A stretch of 64,000 nt of DNA from Seonamhaeicola aphaedonensis (GCF_003386195.1 NZ_QRDX01000001.1:800024-864023); one strand, 5' to 3'. Numbered from the stretch's first letter, positions 9,121 through 18,790 are shown. Program-made: numbers and translations. The notes: generated from the sequence alone by a model not told the origin.

Positions 9121-10131
9121 TTATTTTTGAGCCTTCCTCATAAATTCTTCAGCCTTTTCAACCATGTTTTTGCTACCGCAAATAAATGGAACACGCTGAT
9201 GCAATTCGGTAGGTTGTACATCCATAGTTCTTGTAAATCCGTCACTGGATTTGCCATTAGCTTGTTCTGCTAAAAAAGCCATGGGATTACACTCATATAA
9301 CAAACGTAATTTCCCATTAGGATTTTTAGAACTTTGCGGATATAAATAAATGCCTCCCTTAATCATATTTCGGTGAAAATCTGAAACTAAAGAACCTATA
9401 TATCTAGAAGTGTATGGTCTATCATCAACTTCTTCTTGACAGTATTTTATATAATTTTTTACACCCTGCGGGAAATGAATATAATTACCTTCATTTACAG
9501 AATATATATTCCCATCTACTGGGAATTCCATTTTAGGGTGAGATAAGTAAAATGAACCAATGGCTGGATTTAATGTAAACCCATTAACACCATCACCTGT
9601 GGTGTAAACTAACATAGTAGAGGTGCCATAAACTACATAACCAGCAGCAACTTGCTCACTTCCTTTTTGTAAAAAGTCTTCTAACTGAACTGGAGTTCCA
9701 ACAGGTGTTACTCTTCGGTAAATTGAAAAGATAGTTCCCACTGAAACATTGACATCAATATTTGAGGAACCATCCAGCGGATCGATTAAAACCACATATT
9801 TATTTTGATGATTTTCATCTTGACTATTAATGGTGATAAAATCATCTTCTTCCTCACTGGCTATTCCACAAACAATATTTCTTTTAGTAAGTGTCTGAAT
9901 AAATTTATCATTGGCATACACATCTAATTTTTGCTGATCTTCACCTTGAATATTGGTGTCTCCTGCAGCGCCTATAATATCAACCAAACCCGCCTTATTA
10001 ACTTCGTGATTAACAACTTTTGCGGCTAACCTAATGGAGTTTAACAAACTAGATAATTCTCCTGATGAATATTTAAATGAGGCTTGATTCTCAATAATAA
10101 ACTCGCCTAGAGTTTGTTTTTTGTGAGACAT
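9121..10131 (-). CDS. fbp: Class I fructose-1,6-bisphosphatase
   Basis: Hydrolyses fructose 1,6-bisphosphate to fructose 6-phosphate in gluconeogenesis. 336 residues, normal for the class. Metal-binding residues are in ASEEEDDF (E93-E95 region) and [10 protein letters not shown] (117-126), and the substrate site follows ([16 protein letters not shown]). The gene ends 13 bases from the convergent T9SS cargo gene and faces a strong plus-strand promoter at 10208-10237 on the other side. Confidence 0.95.
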   Translation of the reverse strand: MSHKKQTLGEFIIENQASFKYSSGELSSLLNSIRLAAKVVNHEVNKAGLVDIIGAAGDTNIQGEDQQKLDVYANDKFIQTLTKRNIVCGIASEEEDDFITINSQDENHQNKYVVLIDPLDGSSNIDVNVSVGTIFSIYRRVTPVGTPVQLEDFLQKGSEQVAAGYVVYGTSTMLVYTTGDGVNGFTLNPAIGSFYLSHPKMEFPVDGNIYSVNEGNYIHFPQGVKNYIKYCQEEVDDRPYTSRYIGSLVSDFHRNMIKGGIYLYPQSSKNPNGKLRLLYECNPMAFLAEQANGKSSDGFTRTMDVQPTELHQRVPFICGSKNMVEKAEEFMRKAQK

Positions 10132-10207
10132 AGTTATGTAGTTTAATTTGCTACAAATATCTATTAATTTTAACAGACCTACAACGTTTTCATATTAGAA
10201 TAAAGAA

Positions 10208-10237
10208 TTGTTTTCTTTTTACTTTAGCTTATATTTG
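10208..10237 (+). promoter_or_regulatory. Bacteroidota sigma-A type promoter
   Basis: TTG at 10208-10210, a 19-base spacer, and TATATTTG at 10230-10237 match the -33/-7 consensus closely. The ATG of the GNAT gene lies 20 bases downstream, so the leader is very short. This is the clearest promoter I see in the window and probably drives the GNAT and aspartate kinase genes. Confidence 0.6.
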
Positions 10238-10256
10238 GAATTATTTAAGACATACC

Positions 10257-10751
10257 ATGAAGTTCACAATCAGGAAAGCCACCAAAAACGATATGGCAGC
10301 AGTATTAAAATTAATCAAACAATTGGCAGAATATGAGAAAGAACCTGATGCTGTTGAAGTAACTGTTGCCGATTTGGAAAAAGACGGTTTTGGTGAAAAC
10401 CCAGCCTTTTTTTGTTATGTTGCCGAATTGAACAACAACGTGGAAGGTATTGCCCTTGGGTATCACCGTTACTCTACCTGGAAGGGAAGAGCTATTCATC
10501 TTGAAGATCTCATTGTAAACCAAAATTTGAGGGGTTCTGGTATAGGTTCGGCTCTATTTGATGCATTTGTAAAGCATGGATACCAACTTGGGGTTAAGCG
10601 TATTAATTGGGAAGTGTTAGACTGGAATACACCCGCTATCAACTTTTATGAAAGTAAAGGCGCCAAAGTTATGCGTGATTGGGATGTGGTTCAAATGAGT
10701 GAAGACAGTATCAAAAAATACATAGCAAAACTTAATAATGCAAATATATAA
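10257..10751 (+). CDS. GNAT family N-acetyltransferase
   Basis: A 164-residue Gcn5-related acetyltransferase, probably acting on a diamine, small amine or amino acid. The acetyl-CoA motif A reads LEDLIVNQNLRGSGIGSALFDAF (V-x(n)-RGxGxG/S at about residues 83-105), and motif B contains WEVLDWNTPAINFYESKGAK. The pattern is close to the diamine N-acetyltransferase (SSAT-like) branch. Its 3' end overlaps the aspartate kinase start by 14 bases, so the two genes are coupled. The substrate is not determined by sequence. Confidence 0.88.
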   Translation: MKFTIRKATKNDMAAVLKLIKQLAEYEKEPDAVEVTVADLEKDGFGENPAFFCYVAELNNNVEGIALGYHRYSTWKGRAIHLEDLIVNQNLRGSGIGSALFDAFVKHGYQLGVKRINWEVLDWNTPAINFYESKGAKVMRDWDVVQMSEDSIKKYIAKLNNANI

Positions 10752-12003
10752 GTTTGGTGGAGCTTCTGTTAAGGATGCTAGCGGCGTTAAAAATCTTGCT
10801 TCGGTTCTAAAAACCATAGGCTATAAAAACACTCTGGTAGTAGTATCTGCCATGGGTAAAACCACAAACGCTTTAGAAGTAGTTGTTTCAAATTATTTCA
10901 GTAATAAAAAAGAACTTCAAAGTTCAATTCAGGAAGTCATTAAATACCACAATGATATTTTATTCGATCTTTTCGATACTGATGGCTATGGGGGCGAAAA
11001 TCATGCTGTTTTCAAAAAAATAAAATCTTTTTTTGATGAGCTTAACATCTTTCTTAGAACAAATAAATCTCCAGACTATAATTTTGTATATGACCAAGTG
11101 GTTTGTTTTGGTGAACTGGTTTCTACCACTATTATTAGTGAATATTTAAACTCTATAAACATTAAAAACCAATGGGTTGACTCCAGAGAATTAGTTAAAA
11201 CTGACGCCTATTACAGGCGTGCTAATGTAAATTGGGAAACCACTCAAAACCTAATAAGCACTCAACTAAATACGAGTATTTTAAATATAACACAGGGGTT
11301 TTTGGGTAGTGATGTTAACAACTTTACTACTACACTAGGTAGAGAAGGAAGTGATTATACAGCCGCTATTTTTGCTTATTGCTTAAATGCTCAAAATGTC
11401 ACAATCTGGAAAGATGTTCCTGGTGTATTAAATGCAGACCCTAGATATTTTGAAAACGCACAATTACTACATCAAATATCATACAGAGAAGCTATTGAGT
11501 TGGCATTTTATGGTGCTTCGGTTATACATCCAAAAACATTACAACCGCTTCAAAGAAAGGAAATTCCCTTACAGGTAAAATCATTCTTAAATCCAAAAGA
11601 ACTAGGTACAACTGTTGGAAAAGGTGTTGCCATAAAACCTCTAATTCCTTGTTTTATTGTAAAGAAAAATCAGGTATTAATTTCATTGTCATCCTTAGAT
11701 TTCTCATACATTGTAGAAGATAACATTAGTGACATTTTCAGCTTACTCCATACCTATAAAATGAAAGTAGATGTCATACAGAATTCTGCTATTAGTTTTT
11801 CGGTATGTGTGGAGAATATTTATGATAATCTTAAAACATTGTTGCAACAGTTACGAGCTAAATTTAGCGTAACCTGTTATGAGAACGTATCTTTATACAC
11901 TATAAGACATTATAACCAAGAAGTTATAAAGCAATTAGAACAAGGCAAAACTATTTTATTAAAACAATTAACTCAAGAAACTGTTCAAATAGTAACCAAA
12001 TAG
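10738..12003 (+). CDS. Aspartate kinase
   Basis: Phosphorylates aspartate, the first step toward lysine, threonine, methionine and diaminopimelate. 421 residues. The N-terminal KFGGASVKD nucleotide loop, the aspartate site TLGREGSDYTAA, and IWKDVPGVLNADPR are all present. The C-terminal ACT portion (from about residue 300) is short and diverged, so feedback regulation may differ from E. coli LysC. It overlaps the GNAT gene by 14 bases. The downstream enzyme of the pathway, asd, lies at 22.1 kb. Confidence 0.9.
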   Translation: MQIYKFGGASVKDASGVKNLASVLKTIGYKNTLVVVSAMGKTTNALEVVVSNYFSNKKELQSSIQEVIKYHNDILFDLFDTDGYGGENHAVFKKIKSFFDELNIFLRTNKSPDYNFVYDQVVCFGELVSTTIISEYLNSINIKNQWVDSRELVKTDAYYRRANVNWETTQNLISTQLNTSILNITQGFLGSDVNNFTTTLGREGSDYTAAIFAYCLNAQNVTIWKDVPGVLNADPRYFENAQLLHQISYREAIELAFYGASVIHPKTLQPLQRKEIPLQVKSFLNPKELGTTVGKGVAIKPLIPCFIVKKNQVLISLSSLDFSYIVEDNISDIFSLLHTYKMKVDVIQNSAISFSVCVENIYDNLKTLLQQLRAKFSVTCYENVSLYTIRHYNQEVIKQLEQGKTILLKQLTQETVQIVTK

Positions 12004-12138
12004 TTTAAGCATACCATTTCTTATATTTAGATACACTATTTATTGTTTAATTAACAACCTTTAATTTAGTCGAAATACATTTTTTGATTTCACTTTTTTT
12101 GAAATTAAAAATGGAAAAATTCATGTACTTTTACGCTC

Positions 12139-13977
12139 ATGAACAAACATCAGGATTTAGGTTTGGTAACCGCCAAAGAAGTAGCCAAAGCCATTCAGCT
12201 GGATAAATATGGCCTTATTGGCACTTTCGTAGGTTGGATTTTGATGAAGGTTCTTAAAATATCTACGCTTAATAAAATTTACAGACGTAACAAGCATTTA
12301 AGCCATTTAGATTTTTTGAACGGTATTCTAGGAGATTTTCAAATTAAGTTTGAAATCCCTGAGGAAGACTTAAACCGTTTACCAAAAGATGGGGCATATA
12401 TTACCATTTCTAATCACCCTCTTGGAGGTATTGATGGTATCTTACTTTTAAAGCTGATGCTAGAGCAACGCGAAGATTTTAAAATTATCGCTAATTTTTT
12501 GCTGCATCGTATTGAGCCTATGAAGCCATACATCATGCCCGTAAATCCTTTTGAAGACAGGAAAGATGCGGCCTCTAGTATTGCTGGTTTTAAAAATTCA
12601 ATCTTACATCTTCGTGAGGGACACCCTTTGGGTATTTTTCCTGCCGGAGAGGTATCAACCTATAAGGATGGCAAGTTGGTGGTTGATAGACCTTGGGAGG
12701 AAGCAGCCATGAAATTGGTTAAGAAAGCAGAAGTTCCTGTAGTTCCTATATATTTTCATGCTAAAAACAGTAAACTTTTTTACAAGCTCTCTAAAATTAG
12801 TGATACGTTTAGAACTGCAAAACTACCCTCTGAATTACTCACTCAAAAACGTAGAACTATAAAAGTTAGAATTGGAAGACCTATTCCTGTAAATGATCAA
12901 AAGGAGCACAAAACTCTTGAAGATTTCACAGAATTCCTGAGAAAGAAAACCTACATGCTTTCAAATTCTTTTGAAAAAAAATCTAAAATACTGGATAATA
13001 TTTCTTCAACTTTAAAAACGCCTAAACCACCAAAACGCATCGTAACACCCATTGAAACCAGTGTTATGGAAAATGAAGTTGAGGCACTAAGGCAAAACAA
13101 TTCCAGGTTACTGGAGAGCAAAAACTATGAGGTGTTTTTAGCTGAAGCTGATAAAATACCTAACATACTAAGAGAAATTGGTCGTTTGCGTGAAATTACC
13201 TTTAGAGAAGTAGGTGAGGGCACCAATGAAGCCATAGATTTAGATACTTTTGATACCTATTACCACCATATGTTTTTGTGGGATAATGAGAGCAAACTTA
13301 TTGCCGGTGCTTACCGTATGGGCTTGGGCTCCAGAATATTTGAACGCTATGGTATTAATGGTTTCTATTTGCAAGATCTGTTTAGGTTTGAGCCAGAACT
13401 TTACAAAATGATGAGTGAATCTATTGAGATGGGTCGCGCCTTTATTGTTAAGGCTTACCAACAAAAACCCATGCCTTTATTTTTGCTTTGGAAAGGTATT
13501 GTTCATACAACCTTACGTTATCCAGAACATAACTTTTTAATTGGTGGTGTAAGTATAAGCAATCAGTTTTCAAATTTCTCTAAATCATTGATGATTGAGT
13601 TTATGAAATCGCATTATTATGACCCTTACTTGGCACAGTTTGTACGCCCTAAAAAAGAGTTTAAAGTAAAATTGAAAGATGCCGACAAAGATTTTGTTTT
13701 TGATGAAACCGAAGCAGACTTAAACAAATTTGATAAAATTATTGATGAAATAGAACCAGGGGCTCTACGTTTACCGGTACTCTTAAAAAAATACATAAAA
13801 CAAAACGCCAAATTAGTGGCCTTTAATGTTGATCCGCTTTTTAATAATGCTGTTGATGGGTTAATGTATATAAGAATTGCCGATCTACCCGAAAGCACTG
13901 TACGACCTGTAATGGAAGAGTTCCAAGCCGAATTAGAAAGAAAGTATACTAGTCAAAATAGTAATACAGCAACGTGA
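12139..13977 (+). CDS. olsF: Bifunctional ornithine-lipid synthase (acyltransferase fusion)
   Basis: A 612-residue fusion. Residues of about 1-270 are a PlsC-type O-acyltransferase, with ISNHPLGGIDG as the catalytic block and FPAGEVS as the glycerol-phosphate-type block. Residues of about 330-560 are a haemolysin/OlsB-type GNAT N-acyltransferase (LREITFREVGEG, MGRAFIVKAYQ). The same domain order is known in OlsF of Serratia and Flavobacterium johnsoniae, which makes ornithine lipids from ornithine and acyl-ACP. A glycine or other amino acid is a possible alternative substrate. The first block has five residues between H and D rather than the usual four. Single-gene unit following aspartate kinase. 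Confidence 0.8.
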   Translation: MNKHQDLGLVTAKEVAKAIQLDKYGLIGTFVGWILMKVLKISTLNKIYRRNKHLSHLDFLNGILGDFQIKFEIPEEDLNRLPKDGAYITISNHPLGGIDGILLLKLMLEQREDFKIIANFLLHRIEPMKPYIMPVNPFEDRKDAASSIAGFKNSILHLREGHPLGIFPAGEVSTYKDGKLVVDRPWEEAAMKLVKKAEVPVVPIYFHAKNSKLFYKLSKISDTFRTAKLPSELLTQKRRTIKVRIGRPIPVNDQKEHKTLEDFTEFLRKKTYMLSNSFEKKSKILDNISSTLKTPKPPKRIVTPIETSVMENEVEALRQNNSRLLESKNYEVFLAEADKIPNILREIGRLREITFREVGEGTNEAIDLDTFDTYYHHMFLWDNESKLIAGAYRMGLGSRIFERYGINGFYLQDLFRFEPELYKMMSESIEMGRAFIVKAYQQKPMPLFLLWKGIVHTTLRYPEHNFLIGGVSISNQFSNFSKSLMIEFMKSHYYDPYLAQFVRPKKEFKVKLKDADKDFVFDETEADLNKFDKIIDEIEPGALRLPVLLKKYIKQNAKLVAFNVDPLFNNAVDGLMYIRIADLPESTVRPVMEEFQAELERKYTSQNSNTAT

Positions 13978-13982
13978 TTTCT

Positions 13983-14606
13983 TTAACAAATAAGTTTAGA
14001 AAACACAAACTTCATTTCCGTAGCTATTTGTAAACTTCGGTTTAAATAAGTTTCTGTTTGGTGTGAAGTTCCATCAGATTTTTTAGGATCTTCATAGGTA
14101 ATAGCCATACGTTTATCGCAGCCAAAAACCATAGGGCAACCTTCATCAGCCGACGAACAGGTCATGATAGCTGCATATTCTGAAGTAGGATTGAAAGTGT
14201 CTCCGTAAGTTTTTGAAAAAGCTATCACCGCAGGTTCGTTTTGTGAATACTTAACACTATAAACCGGATTATTGCCTTCAGAAAGTTTAGTAATTTTAAA
14301 CCCTTGATTCATTAAAGTCTCTCCTACTTTTGGAAACATGGCCGTAGCTTCGGTACCACCAGAATAACATGACACGTTTGGAATATTAAAATAAGCTGCC
14401 ATGGTTTGTGCCCAAATTTGAGATAAATGACTTCTTCTGGAATTATGGGTGCAAATAAAGTTTAATCGAATAGGTTCTTCTCTCTCAATCTTCTCATTTA
14501 AATAATCGATTAAAGGTTTTAGAATGTCTTTTCTCTCCTCTGAAATTGTATTGATATCTAAAGACTTTATGGTTTTAGAAATAGTCTCAAATAAAGTGTT
14601 TTTCAT
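13983..14606 (-). CDS. Low-molecular-weight phosphatase / arsenate reductase-like protein
   Basis: A 207-residue protein with the CX5R P-loop of LMW protein tyrosine phosphatases and thioredoxin-coupled arsenate reductases (ICTHNSRRSHLSQ). Further motifs are YSGGTEATAMFP and a cysteine-containing tail segment (MTCSSADEGCPMVFGC). An N-terminal helical extension of about 45 residues precedes the fold. No arsenic resistance genes lie next to it, so the arsenate reductase label is doubtful. A protein phosphatase or related thiol enzyme is equally possible. It ends 5 bases from the convergent olsF gene. Confidence 0.8.
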   Translation of the reverse strand: MKNTLFETISKTIKSLDINTISEERKDILKPLIDYLNEKIEREEPIRLNFICTHNSRRSHLSQIWAQTMAAYFNIPNVSCYSGGTEATAMFPKVGETLMNQGFKITKLSEGNNPVYSVKYSQNEPAVIAFSKTYGDTFNPTSEYAAIMTCSSADEGCPMVFGCDKRMAITYEDPKKSDGTSHQTETYLNRSLQIATEMKFVFSKLIC

Positions 14607-14843
14607 GTTTTCTGCTAATTCAAAGCATTTCCTTTATAGCTTAACCGTATTTTTCAAGCAGCAAATTTAAGTATTAGATTTTTATTCTATATTTCAAAAT
14701 CGTTAACAAACAACGGTTGAATTTAAACATAACTTCAAATTTAAAAAACAAAGACTCCATGTAATTTGTTTACTAGTAAAATTAAAGTGGCCCAATTAAG
14801 TAAAAACATTAGTTCATCGTAATATAACAATGGATAGATTGTT

Positions 14844-14875
14844 AAAAAATACCAAATGTAAGGATTTGGTATTTT
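14844..14875 (-). terminator. Rho-independent terminator after the TM2 gene
   Basis: The arms AAATACCAAAT and ATTTGGTATTT form a perfect stem with a 6-base loop. In the minus direction the 3' arm runs into a T tract. It sits 7 bases beyond the TM2 stop codon. Confidence 0.75.
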
Positions 14876-14881
14876 ATTATT

Positions 14882-15301
14882 CTAGAACCAAGGTCTTTTG
14901 CCCACTTGATACGTGTTATAAAACTCTTCATCAGACTTAGTTAAATAAACAATACCTTCTATAAATGGTATTATTCCGGCTATACCACAAGTTATAAATG
15001 TGGCTATTAGTTGAATGATGCCTTCTTTATTATAGCCTAAAATAAACTTATGGATTCCCAAAGATCCAATAAGTATAGCTAGTACTCCAGCTAAAACCTT
15101 TTTATTCTCTCCTCCTAGTGACTCCTTGGCACTTTCTGCAAACTCTGTAGCAGATTCTTTGGCTTCACTAGCAAATTCTTTAGCCTTTTCCTTAGCTTCT
15201 CCAGCCATTTCACTGGCTTTATCGGCTGCTTTTTTGGCACCTTCTTTGGCGTCACCTAGCATCTCATTGAGGTCATCGCTTAAACTTTTCTCGTCAGACA
15301 T
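14882..15301 (-). CDS. TM2 domain protein with LEA-like helical N-terminus
   Basis: 139 residues. The first 60 are a lysine/alanine/glutamate-rich amphipathic helix with 11-residue-like periodicity (KAADKASEMAGEAKEKAKEF, then ASEAKESATEFAESAKES), reminiscent of LEA or apolipoprotein repeats. Residues of about 62-130 are a TM2 domain: two membrane helices with a polar turn, including GIHKFILGYNKEGIIQL. TM2 proteins are of unknown biochemical function. The helix could lie on the membrane surface. Transcribed alone with its own terminator. Confidence 0.85.
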   Translation of the reverse strand: MSDEKSLSDDLNEMLGDAKEGAKKAADKASEMAGEAKEKAKEFASEAKESATEFAESAKESLGGENKKVLAGVLAILIGSLGIHKFILGYNKEGIIQLIATFITCGIAGIIPFIEGIVYLTKSDEEFYNTYQVGKRPWF

Positions 15302-15390
15302 TCTTTATTGTTTTACAGTTAGATTATAAAATTATAAATTTAAACTCAGTTTATATTATAAGTATATTAAATTTTGATTCTGTTACAATT

Positions 15391-16155
15391 TTATCTAAAT
15401 AGCATAACGATACCTCCTATAGCCGTTATGATAATTATGAAACGTCTATAATTGGAATTAGAAATAAGCTTTACCACCTTGGCACCTGCAAAAAAACCAA
15501 TAGCCACCAATGGAAATAATGCTATATTAAGTATTAATGTATCTTTTGATACAGTTTTCCAAACAAAAAAATGAAAAGGTAACTTAAACACATTAATAAT
15601 AAAAAATAACCACGCTGCTGTACCTATGAATTCGTTCTTGGGTAATCGCATTGCTAAGAAATATACGTTTGAAATAGGGCCTGCTAAATTGCCAATCATA
15701 GTTGTAAACCCTGCTAAAAAACCTGTAGAATAGGAAAATAACTTATTGCCAGGAACGGTTGTAGACTTTCTGTTTTCAAAGAACCACATAACAAGAATAG
15801 AGCCAATAATGATGACTGCCATAACACGTTTAAATAAAACTTCTGAAATAGCATCACCCACCCAAACACCTACCAAAACACCAATAATCATCCAAGGCAA
15901 AAGCATTTTAATAAATTTCCATTGGGTGTGCCTATTGTAATAACTTACTGCCAAAATATCGGCGCTTATTAGCATGGGCAAGAGAATTCCTGTAGACGCT
16001 TTTTCACCAAAAACAAAGGCCAAGATTAAAACTATAAGAATGCCAATGCCTTTGATTCCCGATTTAGAAATACCCAAAACAAATGCTGCAAACCCAATAG
16101 CTAACCAATTAAATAATGAAAGATTGTATGATTGAAAAAGCTCAGTTAGTCCCAA
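15391..16155 (-). CDS. TauE/SafE family sulfite or organo-anion exporter
   Basis: A 254-residue inner-membrane protein with seven to eight helices and the two-repeat layout of the TauE/SafE family (GISKSGIKGIGILIVLI near residue 30; GFLAGFTTMIGNLAGPISNVYFLA in the middle). These export sulfite, sulfoacetate or related anions, or act in unknown transport. No sulfur-metabolism gene is adjacent, so the substrate is open. Confidence 0.87.
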   Translation of the reverse strand: MGLTELFQSYNLSLFNWLAIGFAAFVLGISKSGIKGIGILIVLILAFVFGEKASTGILLPMLISADILAVSYYNRHTQWKFIKMLLPWMIIGVLVGVWVGDAISEVLFKRVMAVIIIGSILVMWFFENRKSTTVPGNKLFSYSTGFLAGFTTMIGNLAGPISNVYFLAMRLPKNEFIGTAAWLFFIINVFKLPFHFFVWKTVSKDTLILNIALFPLVAIGFFAGAKVVKLISNSNYRRFIIIITAIGGIVMLFR

Positions 16156-16254
16156 AATAATTTGTTTAAATGTAGTTTTTAATGGTTCCCTTAATGCTAT
16201 TTATTCCCATCGTTATGAATTTACCTGAGAAATTTTTAACTACAATGTTATTAT

Positions 16255-16713
16255 TTATTTTTTATTTAACGAATCTTTATAAATCTGAATCCACTCCTCT
16301 GCACTAACCTTAGCGGCAAGCTTGCCTATAAGATCATAAGGAATATCGTCCATTCGTTTCAATCTTATGCAGCTTTTTCCCATATCCAGTTTATACTTGC
16401 AGCGTTTTGTATATTCTGAAGTAAACCAATCACATAACTCTTTTTTAGCATAAATACCCATACTATAAACCCCAATAAAGTTTTTCTGTGATGATAAATT
16501 CATAAATGGTAATGGTAATTTAGGATTACAATGATACCCATCTGGATACACCGAATGAGGAATTACATAGCCTAACATACCATAACTCATGCATTCTTCA
16601 AAGCCTTTAGGTAAGTTGGCTAAAATTTGTTGTCTTAATTTCAAAAAAGGTTCTTTTCTGTCTGCAGGTAATTCGTCTATGTACTCTTGTGGTGTTATTG
16701 CTTTTGATTGCAT
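16255..16713 (-). CDS. DUF1801 domain protein
   Basis: 152 residues matching the DUF1801/YdhG-like fold (EYIDELPADRKEPFLKLRQQI, and GFEECMSYGMLGY for the beta-strand core). Function is unknown. It carries a C-terminal helix after the domain. There are gaps of roughly 55 bases upstream (to the dehydrogenase stop) and 100 bases downstream, and no close operon partner. Confidence 0.8.
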   Translation of the reverse strand: MQSKAITPQEYIDELPADRKEPFLKLRQQILANLPKGFEECMSYGMLGYVIPHSVYPDGYHCNPKLPLPFMNLSSQKNFIGVYSMGIYAKKELCDWFTSEYTKRCKYKLDMGKSCIRLKRMDDIPYDLIGKLAAKVSAEEWIQIYKDSLNKK

Positions 16714-16768
16714 ACTATTTATTCTTTCTGAAGTACATCAAACCTTAAAACGATTGTATTAATTATAT

Positions 16769-17704
16769 TTAGTGAAATCTGGCCTTAATTTTATCTACAA
16801 CAGTTTGCGCCAATTTTGCCTTACTCTCAATCGTCCAACCTGCTATATGAGGTGACAACATAACATTATCGGCTTGAATTAAATACTGAAAGGCTTCTGG
16901 CATATCTGAAGAGAATAGGCCTTCAAAAGATGCATTTTCATACTCCAACACATCTAATCCTGCACCAAGAATTTTACCTGTTCTTAATGCTGACACCAAA
17001 TCTGCAGTTACTACACTTTTACCTCTTGCGGTATTAATTAACCAAAATGGTTTTTTAAACGCCTTTATAAAATCAGCATTGATCATTTTTAATGTTAAAG
17101 GTGTTTGTGGGATATGTAAACTAACCACATCTACCCTTTCCTGAAATTCTTGTAAACTTACTTGTTTGGCATTTTGATTACCCACATTATCCTTAATATC
17201 ATAACACAATACATCAACATCAAATCCTCTTAGCTTTTTTGCAAAAGCCTTTCCCATATTACCGTAACCAATCAACCCAACCGTTTTTTCATCTAGCTCA
17301 ACTCCACGGTTTTCCTCTCTTAACCATTTTCCGTTTCTAACTTCAGCATCCGCTTTATTGAGTTTGTTAAATAAGGACAATAACATACCCAAAGCATGTT
17401 CTCCAACAGCATTTCTATTGCCTTCAGGCGCCGATATTAAGTACACGCCTTTGGTTTCTGCATAATTACAATCTATATTTTCTAGACCAGCGCCAACTCT
17501 GCCAATGAATTTTAGGTTAGTAGCGGCATCTAAAAATTGCTTATCGATGCTAAATCTGCTGCGAATAACAATCCCATCATATACTGAAATTTTTTCTTCT
17601 ATGGTTTCTTTTGAAGATGAGTAATCCTCATGATTTGTATAGCCTAAATCATTTAGCTGATTTATTAGTAACTCATGATTGGTGTCGAGATGGAGGATTT
17701 TCAT
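16769..17704 (-). CDS. D-2-hydroxyacid dehydrogenase (SerA-like)
   Basis: 311 residues of the NAD-dependent D-isomer 2-hydroxyacid dehydrogenase family. The Rossmann motif is GLIGYGNMGKAFAKKL. Catalytic arginine and histidine regions are LINTARGK and LSPHIAGWT, and the substrate loop RVGAGLENID is near residue 90. It lacks the C-terminal ACT domain of long SerA, so it resembles short phosphoglycerate dehydrogenases. Serine biosynthesis is plausible, but other 2-oxoacid substrates cannot be excluded. It is not next to serC. Confidence 0.87.
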   Translation of the reverse strand: MKILHLDTNHELLINQLNDLGYTNHEDYSSSKETIEEKISVYDGIVIRSRFSIDKQFLDAATNLKFIGRVGAGLENIDCNYAETKGVYLISAPEGNRNAVGEHALGMLLSLFNKLNKADAEVRNGKWLREENRGVELDEKTVGLIGYGNMGKAFAKKLRGFDVDVLCYDIKDNVGNQNAKQVSLQEFQERVDVVSLHIPQTPLTLKMINADFIKAFKKPFWLINTARGKSVVTADLVSALRTGKILGAGLDVLEYENASFEGLFSSDMPEAFQYLIQADNVMLSPHIAGWTIESKAKLAQTVVDKIKARFH

Positions 17705-17769
17705 TTACAACAAAATAAGGGTTCAAAAGTAAAAATAATGGGTTGCTGAAACAAATTCAGGAAAATACG

Positions 17770-18114
17770 TTACTTTGTCTTTAAAGGATCTTTATCAAAA
17801 AACAAACCCTCAAAACCTGTTTTCATGAAGTTTCTAATATTTTGATGCCCAGTTCCATTGGGGTCTTTTAAAACATCTGTAAAATAATGCTCCCCAAAAC
17901 ATGTCAAGGTTTCTTCTTTAGTTAGGTTTTGCATTTTAGCAAAAGCAAATAACTTGCAAGAGCCTGAGTTTTGTCCTTTGGCATTTTCTAAAGGTCCATT
18001 TTTAAAAGCTGTTGGTATAAAATCGTAGTTTAATTCTATGACATCCATTGTTTCAGAAAAGGCAATCTTTTCTGGATTACTTCTTAGTTTATTTTTAAAT
18101 TCGTCTATGTCCAT
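17770..18114 (-). CDS. HopJ type III effector family protein
   Basis: 114 residues when started at the internal ATG (MDIDEFKNKL). The longer frame to 18138 would overlap rsmI and adds eight residues without family support. The core matches the HopJ family (ETMDVIELNYDF, AFKNGPLENAKGQNSGSCKLF, FGEHYFTDVL), which is widespread in environmental bacteria with no type III system and is of unknown function. Despite the name there is no reason to think it is injected into hosts. The ATG is one base beyond the rsmI stop, so it is the second gene of that transcript. Confidence 0.82.
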   Translation of the reverse strand: MDIDEFKNKLRSNPEKIAFSETMDVIELNYDFIPTAFKNGPLENAKGQNSGSCKLFAFAKMQNLTKEETLTCFGEHYFTDVLKDPNGTGHQNIRNFMKTGFEGLFFDKDPLKTK

Positions 18115-18115
18115 T

Positions 18116-18790
18116 TTAGTCAGTTCTACCACCCACAATTATAACTATTTCTCCTTTGGGTGGTTTATTAGTGTAATATTCTAAAACTTCTTTTGCGGTT
18201 CCGCGAATGGTTTCTTCAAACAGTTTGGTTAGCTCTCTGGAAACCGAAACGGGTCTGTCCTCTCCAAAATACTCACAAAAATGCCCTAAGGTTTTAATCA
18301 ATTTATGCGGACTTTCGTAAAAAATCATGGTTCGGGTTTCTTCTGCTAATAGTAAAAGCCTAGTTTGACGCCCTTTCTTTACAGGTAAAAACCCTTCAAA
18401 CACAAACTTATCATTTGGAAAACCAGAATTTACTAGTGCTGGTACAAAGGCCGTTGCTCCTGGTAAACATTCAATATCAATATTATTCTCTACACACGCT
18501 CTTGATAACAAAAATCCAGGATCTGAAATAGCAGGTGTCCCTGCATCACTTACTAGAGCTATTTTAGTCCCTGCCTTTAACTTTTGAATAATACTATCAA
18601 CCGTTTTATGCTCATTGTGCATATGATGCGATTGCATTGGTGTATTTATTTCAAAATGTTTTAAGAGTTTACCTGAGGTTCGGGTGTCTTCGGCAAGAAT
18701 TAAATCGGCTTCTTTTAAAACCTCAATGGCTCTTAACGTGATATCTTTTAAATTTCCTATAGGGGTAGGAACTATATATAGTTTACTCAT
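18116..18790 (-). CDS. rsmI: 16S rRNA 2'-O-ribose C1402 methyltransferase
   Basis: 224 residues of the tetrapyrrole-methylase-like fold that methylates C1402 in the 30S decoding centre using S-adenosylmethionine. Diagnostic segments are LYIVPTPIGNLKDITLRA, ILAEDTRTSGKLLKHF, LVSDAGTPAISDPG, and PPKGEIVIIVGG at the end. It is shorter than E. coli RsmI (286 residues), a typical Bacteroidota length lacking the C-terminal extension. It leads directly into the HopJ-like gene. Confidence 0.93.
   Translation of the reverse strand: MSKLYIVPTPIGNLKDITLRAIEVLKEADLILAEDTRTSGKLLKHFEINTPMQSHHMHNEHKTVDSIIQKLKAGTKIALVSDAGTPAISDPGFLLSRACVENNIDIECLPGATAFVPALVNSGFPNDKFVFEGFLPVKKGRQTRLLLLAEETRTMIFYESPHKLIKTLGHFCEYFGEDRPVSVSRELTKLFEETIRGTAKEVLEYYTNKPPKGEIVIIVGGRTD

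Noticed and set aside
13983..14606. Arsenic resistance locus
   Set aside because: Only the phosphatase-like protein is present; no arsR, arsB or arsM next to it.
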